This document shows positions 1 through 5,757 of a DNA stretch of 12,575 nucleotides, one piece after another. Both the position numbers and the translations under genes were made by a program. The DNA is from Atopobium sp. (lineage in GTDB: Bacteria > Actinomycetota > Coriobacteriia > Coriobacteriales > Atopobiaceae): contig JABZGZ010000029.1 of the NCBI GenBank assembly GCA_015259105.1, positions 1 to 12,575 on the forward strand. The letters are read 5' to 3'. Every line of letters starts with the position of its first letter. Position 1 is the stretch's first letter. Under the pieces are notes generated by a model. It was given only the letters and a program-made list of their open reading frames with translations, ran no database searches and had not been told where the DNA came from.

Positions 1-2
1 TG

Positions 3-230
3 CACCACATGTTTCCTCTTGTCCCCGTTCCTCCTCATACCAAAGAGGCTTGGATTGTTACGACCTGCGATAAAGCTTGCTCAACTGCAGAAACGCTAAC
101 AGGTAATCCATATAAAAAAGACGGTTTCCGCCCAACGGGTTTCTCGACACCTGAAAGTGATTTTCAGGGCACAACAAACAGTGAGTCAAATGAGTTTAAC
201 GACTACATGGACTACGGAAATCTCTCGTGA
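3..230 (+). CDS. 3' end of an unrecognised gene (partial)
   Basis: The frame is open from the window edge to a TGA at 228-230, so this is probably the C-terminal end of a protein that starts upstream; the ATG at base 9 has no visible ribosome binding site. About 75 residues are visible. They are polar, with many Ser, Thr, Asn, Asp and Glu, no membrane segment, and an acidic tail ending in NDYMDYGNLS. Two cysteines (TTCDKAC) sit near the start. I do not recognise the family. The stop overlaps the GTG start candidate of the next gene (GTGA), an arrangement typical of translationally coupled genes. Codon use looks like that of the neighbours. It could also be a chance open frame in a leader; certainty is moderate to low. 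Confidence 0.4.
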   Translation, partial: HHMFPLVPVPPHTKEAWIVTTCDKACSTAETLTGNPYKKDGFRPTGFSTPESDFQGTTNSESNEFNDYMDYGNLS

Positions 231-1129
231 GCACCATGACTGAGACACTGCGTACACTCTTTGCACTCGATAAGAATATTGAGCTCTTTGTGCAGTATCT
301 GCCTCAGATGGTCATAATTTTTGCGCTGATTTCTTTTGGCGGCTGGGTGTACGAGACCATCTATTGCTCCGTTGTCGAGGGCGAATTTACTAAGCGCGGT
401 TTTCTTTTTGGACCTACGTGCCCCATTTATGGCATTGGTGCGCTTGCAGTTTGGCTGGTACTAGGCCAGATTTCCAATCCGTTTATTGTCTTTATTATTG
501 GCGGATTTTTAGCCACCGTTATTGAGTACTCAACCGGCCTCTTTTTGGAGCGACGCTTTAAAAAGAAATGGTGGGACTACTCCATGTTCAAGTTCAACTT
601 GCATGGTCGCATTTGTCCCCAGGCCAGCGCGGTGTTTGGAGCATTTTCGGTTACTTCAGTCTTTGTACTAGTTCCAGCGATGCTTAATATTTTGATGCTT
701 TTCTCAAGGCACACCATCTCTGTAATGGCCTTTATTGTGGTCACGCTCTATTTTTTGGATACCGTGGCCAGCCTTCTTTGGAATGGACCAACCACCCATC
801 ACAAGGTTGAAGCCGCAGCTCAAGATGCATCTTTGAGGATTGAAGAGGCCGCACATAACGCATCACATCAGGTTGATGCGATGGCTCAAAGCGCTTCGCA
901 GAAAGTAAGTGCTGCGGCACAAAATGCCTCACAAAAAGCAAACGAAGCTGCTCAAAAGGCAAACGCGGCGGCCCAAAAAGCAAATGCAGCCGCTCAAACT
1001 GCAACCCTTCTTGCCGCTCAAAAGGCTAAAGAGGTTTCCCAGAAAGTCCAGGTAACCAAGCAAAAGATTGACGACACTACCCAGAAAGTCAAAGATCACC
1101 TGCCAAGTTCGTTCCCCTGGGACAACTAA
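227..1129 (+). CDS. CmpB-like (putative ABC-transporter type IV) membrane protein with a helical repeat tail
   Basis: This 300-residue protein has two parts. Residues 1-190 resemble the CmpB family of putative type IV ABC-transporter membrane proteins (PF06541), whose function is not established. About five membrane helices are visible (roughly 28-46, 66-82, 83-106, 133-158, 163-185), with family-like motifs FGGWVYETIY near 37-46, GPTCPIYGIG at 62-71, WWDYS at 115-119 and NLHGRICP at 124-131. Residues 195-292 are an Ala/Gln/Lys-rich tail of four 11-residue, three 7-residue and three more 11-residue units, predicted to form a long amphipathic or coiled-coil helix, probably cytoplasmic. The GTG at 227 overlaps the preceding stop; an ATG at 236 is an equally possible start, and neither has a strong Shine-Dalgarno sequence. 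No ATP-binding partner lies next to it. The family is fairly sure; the role of the tail is unknown. Confidence 0.8.
   Translation: MSTMTETLRTLFALDKNIELFVQYLPQMVIIFALISFGGWVYETIYCSVVEGEFTKRGFLFGPTCPIYGIGALAVWLVLGQISNPFIVFIIGGFLATVIEYSTGLFLERRFKKKWWDYSMFKFNLHGRICPQASAVFGAFSVTSVFVLVPAMLNILMLFSRHTISVMAFIVVTLYFLDTVASLLWNGPTTHHKVEAAAQDASLRIEEAAHNASHQVDAMAQSASQKVSAAAQNASQKANEAAQKANAAAQKANAAAQTATLLAAQKAKEVSQKVQVTKQKIDDTTQKVKDHLPSSFPWDN
809..1102 (+). repeat. In-frame hendecad/heptad repeats coding the CmpB-like tail
   Basis: This stretch encodes ten consecutive units: EAAAQDASLRI, EEAAHNASHQV, DAMAQSASQKV and SAAAQNASQKA (11 each); NEAAQKA, NAAAQKA and NAAAQTA (7 each); then TLLAAQKAKEV, SQKVQVTKQKI and DDTTQKVKDHL (11 each). 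The three heptad units are 21-bp DNA repeats that have diverged mostly at synonymous positions, which suggests an old duplication kept for its protein sequence rather than a recent slippage event. Eleven-residue periodicity is known in right-handed coiled coils and in LEA/apolipoprotein-like amphipathic helices. Confidence 0.85.
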
Positions 1130-1156
1130 ACGGGCTTCTCGACATACCGTAATACC

Positions 1157-1173
1157 TCAGCAAACGCTGATTT
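1157..1173 (+). terminator. Weak hairpin after the CmpB-like gene
   Basis: TCAGC (1157-1161) and GCTGA (1166-1170) form a 5-bp stem with loop AAAC, followed by TTT. It lies 28 bases after the stop of the CmpB-like gene and 16 bases before the thioesterase start. The stem is short and the T run is poor, so it is at best a weak or partial terminator and may be chance. Confidence 0.25.
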
Positions 1174-1188
1174 CGAGTTTGGATTTGT

Positions 1189-1905
1189 ATGTACACCATT
1201 GAAAGTAGAGTTAGATACAGCGAATGCGATGAGACGGGCAAGCTTTCCCTGGTAGGCGTTATGAACTACCTTCAGGATTGCTCGACGTTCCATTCAGAAG
1301 ATATTGGCCGCGGCTTTAAGCAGCTGACCAGCGAGGGATACGCATGGGTCCTGGCAACTTGGCAGATTCAGGTTGACCGACTCCCTCAATTTGGCGAGAA
1401 GATCTGCGTGGGTACCTGGTCATATCAGATGAAGGGCCTTCAGGCTTCCAGGTCATTTGTCATCAATGATGCAGACGGCGCGACCATCGTAAAAGCCGAT
1501 TCTACCTGGTATTTAATGGACATTAAAGAGGGCAAGGCGGCCCGCGTTCCAGAGAGCGAGAGCGTTTACCTTACTGGCGAACCTCGCGTAGATTTACCGC
1601 CTACACCTCGCAAAATTGCACTTGAGGGAAATGCCGTTGATGGTCCAGCTATTCTTGTTTCTCAGCAGCACCTAGACACAAACAAGCATGTCAACAATGC
1701 TCAATACGTGCTTATGGCTGTCGACACGCTTGTGGCCTTGGGTTATTCTCACAAGCTGCGCCGCATTGTGGTTCAGTACAGAAGCCAGGCACACTTAGGC
1801 GATACCATTACTCCCCAGGTATACACCGATGAGACGGGTTTCTCGGTAGTACTCAAAGATGCCCAGAATTCCACCATCTTTGCGACAGTCAGACTGGAGG
1901 GATAA
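1189..1905 (+). CDS. Acyl-ACP thioesterase (FatA/FatB-like, double hotdog)
   Basis: A 238-residue cytoplasmic enzyme of the acyl-ACP thioesterase family (PF01643), which hydrolyses fatty acyl-ACP and ends chain elongation. The N-terminal hotdog (about 1-130) starts RVRYSECDETGKLSL and includes VLATWQIQVDRLP (54-66) and GTWSYQMKGLQASRSF (75-90). The C-terminal hotdog carries HLDTNKHVNN (161-170), with D163, N165 and H167 matching the Asp/Asn/His of plant FatB. The following YRSQAHLGD (197-205) matches the family YxxEA..GD stretch, but Gln200 stands where Glu is usual. The ATG at 1189 has no strong Shine-Dalgarno sequence, and no better upstream start was found. The stop is 1 nt from the mutT start, and the mutT ribosome binding site lies inside the last codons here, so the two are surely cotranscribed. 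The family is confident; substrate chain length cannot be read. Confidence 0.88.
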   Translation: MYTIESRVRYSECDETGKLSLVGVMNYLQDCSTFHSEDIGRGFKQLTSEGYAWVLATWQIQVDRLPQFGEKICVGTWSYQMKGLQASRSFVINDADGATIVKADSTWYLMDIKEGKAARVPESESVYLTGEPRVDLPPTPRKIALEGNAVDGPAILVSQQHLDTNKHVNNAQYVLMAVDTLVALGYSHKLRRIVVQYRSQAHLGDTITPQVYTDETGFSVVLKDAQNSTIFATVRLEG

Positions 1906-1906
1906 C

Positions 1907-2338
1907 ATGTCCGAAGCCAAGACAGTCAATGTAGCTGCGGCTATCTTCTATAAGGACAACAAAATCCTTGCCGCTTGCAGGGCTGACGCTGATAACGCAG
2001 GCTTTTGGGAGTTTCCTGGCGGAAAGGTTGAGGCTGGAGAGACCTCTGAGCAGGCCCTGCGTCGAGAAATTCAGGAAGAGCTGAACTGTAGCATGCAAGC
2101 GGCATTCTTCTATGACACGGTGACTTACTCCTACCCCACCTTTGACCTGCATATGGATTGTTTTGTCTGCACACTGGGCGAGTCTGAAGAACCTGTTGCA
2201 GATCCAGAGGTTCACTCGGAGCTTCGTTGGCTTGCTCAAAACGAGCTGCTTGACGTGCAGTGGCTTCCTGCGGACATTGAGCTTATCAGGCAGCTTGGCA
2301 CGTTCTGGAACGATGTCTTTGCGTCGCAGCACCTGTAG
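1907..2338 (+). CDS. mutT: MutT-type Nudix hydrolase (probable 8-oxo-dGTP diphosphatase)
   Basis: A 143-residue Nudix protein, close in size to E. coli MutT (129). The complete Nudix box runs from G39 to about C61: G, five residues, E45, seven residues, then R53-E54-I-Q-E57-E58, with Asn in place of the usual Gly at position 60. The text before it, RADADNAGFWEFPGGKVE, is typical of the MutT/NudG branch, which removes oxidised or modified (d)NTPs before they enter DNA. I chose the ATG at 1907 because GGAGG lies at 1896-1900, six bases before it; the frame extends upstream but only over the thioesterase end. It is coupled to the thioesterase gene (1 nt gap). The family is sure; 8-oxo-dGTP versus a related nucleotide such as 5-methyl-dCTP cannot be decided here. 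Confidence 0.87.
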   Translation: MSEAKTVNVAAAIFYKDNKILAACRADADNAGFWEFPGGKVEAGETSEQALRREIQEELNCSMQAAFFYDTVTYSYPTFDLHMDCFVCTLGESEEPVADPEVHSELRWLAQNELLDVQWLPADIELIRQLGTFWNDVFASQHL

Positions 2339-2481
2339 AGGCCGCGGGACGCGTGAGCCGCGGGTGCGAGCGCTGCGGGTGCGAGTGCTGCGGTCGTAGG
2401 CGAGCTGCAAGCGTGGACGAATCGTCGTGTGCAAAATACTTTGCAGAGAATGTGGAGTGACTAAAAGAGGGGTTTCTCGCC
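2339..2481. repeat. GC-rich intergenic patch with a 15-bp tandem repeat
   Basis: This begins one base after the mutT stop and is much richer in G and C than its surroundings. GCGGGTGCGAGCGCT (2360-2374) is followed at once by GCGGGTGCGAGTGCT (2375-2389) and the start of a third copy (GCGG, 2390-2393). Two CCGCGG words (2342-2347 and 2358-2363) can pair as a hairpin. The 12-mer CGCGGGTGCGAG at 2359-2370 recurs at 5858-5869, just past the adhE stop. No gene was seen here. It might work as a Rho-independent block for mutT, but no T run follows. Confidence 0.6.
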
Positions 2482-2529
2482 ATGAAATCCTTGGGCGACG
2501 ACGGGTATCATCAAAGTATAAGCGTTTGA
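2482..2529 (+). CDS. Possible 15-codon mini-ORF ahead of the small membrane protein
   Basis: ATG at 2482 opens a frame coding MKSLGDDGYHQSISV and ends with TGA at 2527-2529. An AGAGGGG at 2466-2472 lies nine bases upstream and could serve as a ribosome binding site. The stop is ten bases before the ATG of the next gene and abuts that gene's GAGGA (2532-2536), so a ribosome finishing here could hand over to it. Nothing about the peptide suggests attenuation (no run of one amino acid codon), and a frame this short can occur by chance. Confidence 0.2.
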   Translation: MKSLGDDGYHQSISV

Positions 2530-2539
2530 TTGAGGATTG

Positions 2540-2788
2540 ATGGCAAAGAAAGACGACAACCAAGATACCAGGCACAACAGGCATGAATTTGGCGACGAGG
2601 GCCCTGATTTTGACCCAAACGATCCGTCGCAGATGCCTGATGGCTCTCCTTTTCCTGCGGGCTTGCTATTTTTTATAGTTATTATGCTGCTCTCGGGATT
2701 GGGACGTTCTTGTGTCGCAAGCAATCAGACTTCCTCTAGCCCGCTTTTTGGGGACCCCTACAGCGCTTATTCTGATAGCAATTGGTAA
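2540..2788 (+). CDS. Small single-helix membrane protein, function unknown
   Basis: This 82-residue protein has a charged, Asp/Asn/His-rich N-terminal half (KKDDNQDTRHNRHEFGDEGP), one hydrophobic helix at about residues 39-58 (FPAGLLFFIVIMLLSGLG), and a short Ser/Asn-rich tail ending SAYSDSNW. It has no cleavable signal-peptide shape, so I expect a single-pass membrane protein, probably with the charged part in the cytoplasm. I took ATG 2540 rather than the adjacent TTG 2537 because GAGGA (2532-2536) would touch the TTG; spacing to the ATG is still tight. It lies 78 nt upstream of thyA and could share its transcript. I do not recognise the family; reality as a gene rests on length, codon use and the clean helix. 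Confidence 0.6.
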   Translation: MAKKDDNQDTRHNRHEFGDEGPDFDPNDPSQMPDGSPFPAGLLFFIVIMLLSGLGRSCVASNQTSSSPLFGDPYSAYSDSNW

Positions 2789-2804
2789 GGTACTTGGATA
2801 AGAC

Positions 2805-2819
2805 TTGCTATATAAGCAA
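2805..2819. promoter_or_regulatory. Small dyad ahead of thyA
   Basis: TTGCT (2805-2809) and AGCAA (2815-2819) are perfect inverted arms around ATATA. The element sits in the 78-nt gap between the small membrane protein and thyA. It could be part of a thyA promoter or operator: TTGCTA at 2805-2810 lies 17 nt before TATTTA, a poor sigma-70-like pair. The match is weak and may be chance. Confidence 0.2.
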
Positions 2820-2866
2820 CTAGCAGGTATTTATTCCATTTTGAACAGTAATTTGAAGGATTGAAT

Positions 2867-3715
2867 ATGAGCAAAGCAGATCGCATTTTTATTGATATGT
2901 GTTCCGACATTATTGAAAACGGCACCACCACCGAGGGCGAGAAGGTCCGTCCTACCTGGGAAGATGGTACCTCTGCATACACAATCAAGAAGTTTGGCGT
3001 CTGCAATCGCTATGATTTGCGTGAGGAGTTTCCTGCGCTGACGCTTCGCCGCACTGCGCTCAAGAGCGCCATGGACGAGGTTTTGTGGATTTATCAGAAG
3101 AAGTCCAACAACGTTAACGACCTCAACTCTCACATCTGGGATTCGTGGGCTGATGAGTCTGGCTCCATTGGCAAAGCTTACGGTTATCAGGTTGGACAGG
3201 TTTCTCACTATGCTGACGGCGATTATGACCAGATGGATCGCGTGCTCAAGGATCTCAAAGAGAATCCTTTCAGCCGTCGTATTATGACCAATCTGTACAC
3301 CTTTGCCGACCTCTCCGAGATGAACCTCTACCCTTGCGCATTCAACGCAATCTATAACGTTACTCAGGAGCCAGGTAAGGACAAACCAACGCTTAACCTG
3401 CTGCTTGTTCAACGTAGCCAGGACATTCTTGCCGCTAACAACTGGAATGTTTGCCAGTACGCAATCCTGTTGATGATGGTTGCACAGGTTAGCGGCATGG
3501 AAGCTGGCGAGCTTGTTCACATGATTGCCGACGCTCACATTTACGATCGCCACGTGGATATTGTTAAAGAATTGATTTCTCGCCCAACCTTTGACGCACC
3601 AAAGGTGAGCCTGAATCCTAACGTCACCAACTTCTACGACTTCACAACTGACGACCTCATTGTCGAAGATTATCAGCACGGTCCGCAGATTAAGAACATT
3701 CCGATTGCCGTTTAG
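2867..3715 (+). CDS. thyA: Thymidylate synthase, phi3T/B. subtilis ThyA-like
   Basis: This enzyme methylates dUMP to dTMP with methylene-THF, producing DHF, in the cytoplasm as a homodimer. It is 282 residues, the normal ThyA length. Key residues visible are E71 in DEVLWIYQ, the HIWDSW motif at 89-94, dUMP-phosphate arginines in SRR (136-138), catalytic C157 in LYPCAFN, QRSQD (182-186), N194 in the NNWNVCQY motif, and HIYDRH (224-229). The style (KSNNVNDLNSHIWDSW, NPNVTNFYDFTTDDL) matches the ThyA group of B. subtilis and phage phi3T, as I recall it, more than the E. coli group with PPCH at the active site. ATG 2867 is chosen because GAAGGA (2855-2860) is six bases upstream; the in-frame TTG at 2861 abuts it. 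dfrA follows after 51 nt, the classic thyA-dfrA pairing. Confidence 0.95.
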   Translation: MSKADRIFIDMCSDIIENGTTTEGEKVRPTWEDGTSAYTIKKFGVCNRYDLREEFPALTLRRTALKSAMDEVLWIYQKKSNNVNDLNSHIWDSWADESGSIGKAYGYQVGQVSHYADGDYDQMDRVLKDLKENPFSRRIMTNLYTFADLSEMNLYPCAFNAIYNVTQEPGKDKPTLNLLLVQRSQDILAANNWNVCQYAILLMMVAQVSGMEAGELVHMIADAHIYDRHVDIVKELISRPTFDAPKVSLNPNVTNFYDFTTDDLIVEDYQHGPQIKNIPIAV

Positions 3716-3766
3716 CGCAACTGAGGGTGTAATTTTACGTAAGACGATACTTGCCAGGAGAACCAC

Positions 3767-4255
3767 ATGAATGCAATTGTTTCTGTAACACGCGATTGGG
3801 GCATCGGATGCGACGGGGACCTTCTCATCCCCAACAAGGCCGACATGAAGTATTTTGTCGAGCATACGCGCGGTTGCACAGTTGTCATGGGCAGAAAGAC
3901 GCTGGAGAGCTTCCCTGGCGGACCGCTTAAAGGTCGCCGCAACATCGTCATCTCTAGAAACGCCGATTACCAGGTCGAAGGGGTAGAGGTTGTGTCGTCG
4001 GCTGAGGAGGCGCTTCGTTTAGTTGAGGATGAAGCTCCCGAGAAGGTCTGGCTTATTGGGGGAGCTTCGATTTACCGCGCTCTTCTCGACAAGTGCTCTT
4101 ACGCGTACGTAACAAAGCACGACACCGTGGTCAATGCGGACACGTACTTCCCCAACCTTGACGAAGACCCTGCATGGGAAGTTTGTAACGAGGAAGACGG
4201 CGGTGTGACTCCGGAAGGCGTCGCTTTTAAGTTTGTTACCTACAAGCACGTTTAA
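3767..4255 (+). CDS. folA: Dihydrofolate reductase
   Basis: A 162-residue DHFR that reduces DHF to THF with NADPH, completing the cycle with the ThyA encoded just upstream. The expected motifs are present in order: WGIG (11-14) in the Met20-loop region, catalytic acid D26 in NKADMKYF, T34, the NADPH-binding MGRKTLESFP (41-50), GRRNIVISR (56-64), IGGASIY (97-103) and NADTYFP (123-129). Length equals chromosomal DHFRs such as E. coli FolA (159). ATG 3767 has AGGAG at 3756-3760, six bases upstream. The 51-nt gap to thyA holds no terminator, so both are probably on one transcript ending at the hairpin at 4351-4384. Whether it is sensitive to trimethoprim cannot be judged from sequence alone. Confidence 0.95.
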   Translation: MNAIVSVTRDWGIGCDGDLLIPNKADMKYFVEHTRGCTVVMGRKTLESFPGGPLKGRRNIVISRNADYQVEGVEVVSSAEEALRLVEDEAPEKVWLIGGASIYRALLDKCSYAYVTKHDTVVNADTYFPNLDEDPAWEVCNEEDGGVTPEGVAFKFVTYKHV

Positions 4256-4313
4256 CTGTTTTGCACGCGATTTATCAGTGCGCTTAATCGTATGATTTTC
4301 ATGTTGATTGATC

Positions 4314-4323
4314 GAAACGTTTC
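4314..4323. promoter_or_regulatory. Perfect 10-bp palindrome in the dfrA downstream region
   Basis: GAAACGTTTC reads the same on both strands and has the shape of operators bound by LacI-family regulators (an A-rich arm, central CG, T-rich arm). It lies 59 bases past dfrA and about 170 bases before the next start codon, so an operator role for the downstream gene is uncertain. No matching regulator gene is in the window. Confidence 0.25.
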
Positions 4324-4350
4324 ATAGACTCTTTGATTTAGTTTTTATCT

Positions 4351-4395
4351 AAGTCCTCTTTTACCTGCAGGTATGAGAGGACTTATCTTATTTAG
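4351..4395 (+). terminator. Likely terminator of thyA-dfrA: long hairpin with nested palindrome
   Basis: AAGTCCTCT (4351-4359) pairs perfectly with AGAGGACTT (4376-4384). Inside lies a second perfect palindrome, ACCTGCAGGT (4363-4372), which could form its own short stem. The sequence after the outer stem, ATCTTATTTAGG, is T-rich in the + direction, while the - direction reads into A's, so a + strand terminator is the better reading. The T run is interrupted, so termination may be only partial. Confidence 0.6.
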
Positions 4396-4414
4396 GCAGA
4401 ACAGAAACGGAAGT

Positions 4415-4459
4415 CTGTCAAACAGCTGTCAAACTACTGAAAAATCCTGCTGTTATATT
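4415..4459 (+). promoter_or_regulatory. Promoter of the AbiEi/DUF559-like gene with 11-bp-spaced direct repeats
   Basis: TGTTATATT at 4451-4459 is an extended -10 element (TG, one base, then TATATT at 4454-4459). No good -35 lies 16-18 bp upstream. Instead the 9-mer CTGTCAAAC occurs twice, at 4415-4423 and 4426-4434, with an 11-bp period, which places both copies on the same DNA face at about -51 to -32. This is the usual layout of a regulator binding direct half-sites next to a promoter with a weak -35. A very strong Shine-Dalgarno (AAGGAGG, 4473-4479) follows. Confidence 0.5.
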
Positions 4460-4484
4460 CGTTTCTCATTTTAAGGAGGAACGA

Positions 4485-5528
4485 ATGGATATTGTTTTCT
4501 CGCATGAAACTGCACTACAAATCTGCGCGCAACTTAAGACGCGCGGAAATGAAGATGTTTTGTTGCAACGGACAACAAGGGATTTGCGCGCGACGTATTC
4601 GGCGTGTTCAACCGAGATATACGATGAAACGCTTTGTTTTCTGAGGAAAGCATATGGCATTGTCTTAGGAAAAGCTACCCATGAGCTATTAAGAAACAAC
4701 TCAAGAACAAGATTTTACGATGAGCGAGTATCTCACCAGTTCAAATGCCTTTTGCCAGCAGGTTCCCTTATTGAGCTTGGACAAAATGTGTATTGTGTCT
4801 CGCCTGCTTTAGCTGTCTGCTTGCTCTCAAGGAATAAAAGTGCTCTTCATCAAATTGTGCTTGCGAATTTGATGATGGCTAGTTATGGACATCTCCCAAA
4901 CGGTGACCTCTGCGAATTTAATACGCCGTTGGTAAGTGCGGAAGAGCTTGCCTCTCTATTAAATGCGCTTGAATCTTATTCTCCTGGATTGCATGTCACA
5001 CAAAAGAATATGCGCTTTTTCTTTTCTGATGCAGCCTCTCCCATGGAAGTAAAGATGGCAATTAGATCTGCTCTCCCATATTGTGAAGGTGGTTTCAATC
5101 AAATGCCGATTGCGTTGAATAAATCGTATGTAATAAAAGACCAGATAAACTCGGAGTTACAAGCTAAGGAAAGAAGATTAGATTTACTTTTTGGCAAGAT
5201 GTCTAAGTCAAATTTGTCTGGATTAAATTTAGTGGCTATCGAATATAACGGCGCGTATCATGATGACTTCTACCAGCAAAGAAAAGATAATCAAAGAACT
5301 AATGAACTGAACTCGGTGAGTATTAAAGAGTACTTTGTAAATGCGGATATCTACAGGAATCAGCTGGCAATGCAAAATATGTTCCTGAGCATTAAAAAAG
5401 ACTTGGGAGACAGCAATCTGTACCGGATCAAGCGGACGCTGCGCCAGTATTCTCATGAGCAATTCATTCTGATGAATAAACTTGATTCAATATACAGATT
5501 TATGAATGAACTAATATATAAAGTTTAA
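4485..5528 (+). CDS. Lone AbiEi/DUF559-like protein, possible PD-(D/E)XK-fold nuclease domain
   Basis: This 347-residue cytoplasmic protein has no membrane segment. The middle, with YCVSPALAVCLLS (103-115) and SPMEVKMAIRSALPYCEGGF (185-204), resembles the AbiEi-like/hypothetical family that I recall as common in Coriobacteriia. The C-terminal part looks like a Vsr/DUF559-type restriction-endonuclease fold: RRLDLLF (230-236, acid D233), then VAIEYNGAYH (250-259, E253) and QRKDNQRTNELN (265-276). Asn255 stands where the ExK lysine would be, as often seen in DUF559-like proteins, so activity is uncertain. Start ATG 4485 has a near-perfect AAGGAGG at 4473-4479. It stands alone between two terminators and is visibly AT-richer than its neighbours, suggesting acquisition. 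Type IV antitoxins of the AbiEi type pair with an AbiEii toxin; no partner is present. Function is unproven; the fold assignment is inference. Confidence 0.7.
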   Translation: MDIVFSHETALQICAQLKTRGNEDVLLQRTTRDLRATYSACSTEIYDETLCFLRKAYGIVLGKATHELLRNNSRTRFYDERVSHQFKCLLPAGSLIELGQNVYCVSPALAVCLLSRNKSALHQIVLANLMMASYGHLPNGDLCEFNTPLVSAEELASLLNALESYSPGLHVTQKNMRFFFSDAASPMEVKMAIRSALPYCEGGFNQMPIALNKSYVIKDQINSELQAKERRLDLLFGKMSKSNLSGLNLVAIEYNGAYHDDFYQQRKDNQRTNELNSVSIKEYFVNADIYRNQLAMQNMFLSIKKDLGDSNLYRIKRTLRQYSHEQFILMNKLDSIYRFMNELIYKV

Positions 5529-5757
5529 CTATCCCTAAATTGCCCTATGTGACAACACAGCAAAGTCAGATAATCTGCAAAATTCGATGTCAATAGCACA
5601 TCAAATGAAGATATTCTGCACTAAACACGAATTTTTGAAGCAATGTATAGCCTTTTTTGACAGATTATGTGACATAGGTGTGTTTTGTGATTCTAGGGTC
5701 ACGGTTTCAATCAAAACAGCTCATTGACTGATCAAACAATGAATTTAGTAGGCTAAC
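5529..5757. other. Convergent intergenic region with imperfect inverted repeats
   Basis: There is no gene between the lone AbiEi/DUF559-like gene and the adhE terminator. The left part has CCCTA (5533-5537), CCTATGTGACA (5544-5554) and the palindrome CAGATAATCTG (5568-5578). The right part has CAGATTATGTGACATAGG (5661-5678) and CTAGGG (5693-5698). Read in reverse, the right part repeats the left order: CCCTA, CCTATGT, CACA, ATAATCTG. The whole thus looks like a 166-bp element with decayed inverted ends, or a pair of operator-like sites. No open frame or clear target-site duplication is seen. Confidence 0.45.

Noticed and set aside
1889..2584. A 231-codon - strand frame across mutT and the GC-rich repeat
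   Set aside because: It is the reverse of a complete Nudix gene and has low-complexity Arg/Ser/Pro content.
2831..3865. A 344-codon - strand frame across thyA
   Set aside because: It is antisense to a clear ThyA with a good ribosome binding site and matches no family I know.
5533..5698. CRISPR-like or complete insertion element
   Set aside because: There are no regularly spaced direct repeats, no transposase frame and no target-site duplication, so only an imperfect inverted repeat is claimed.
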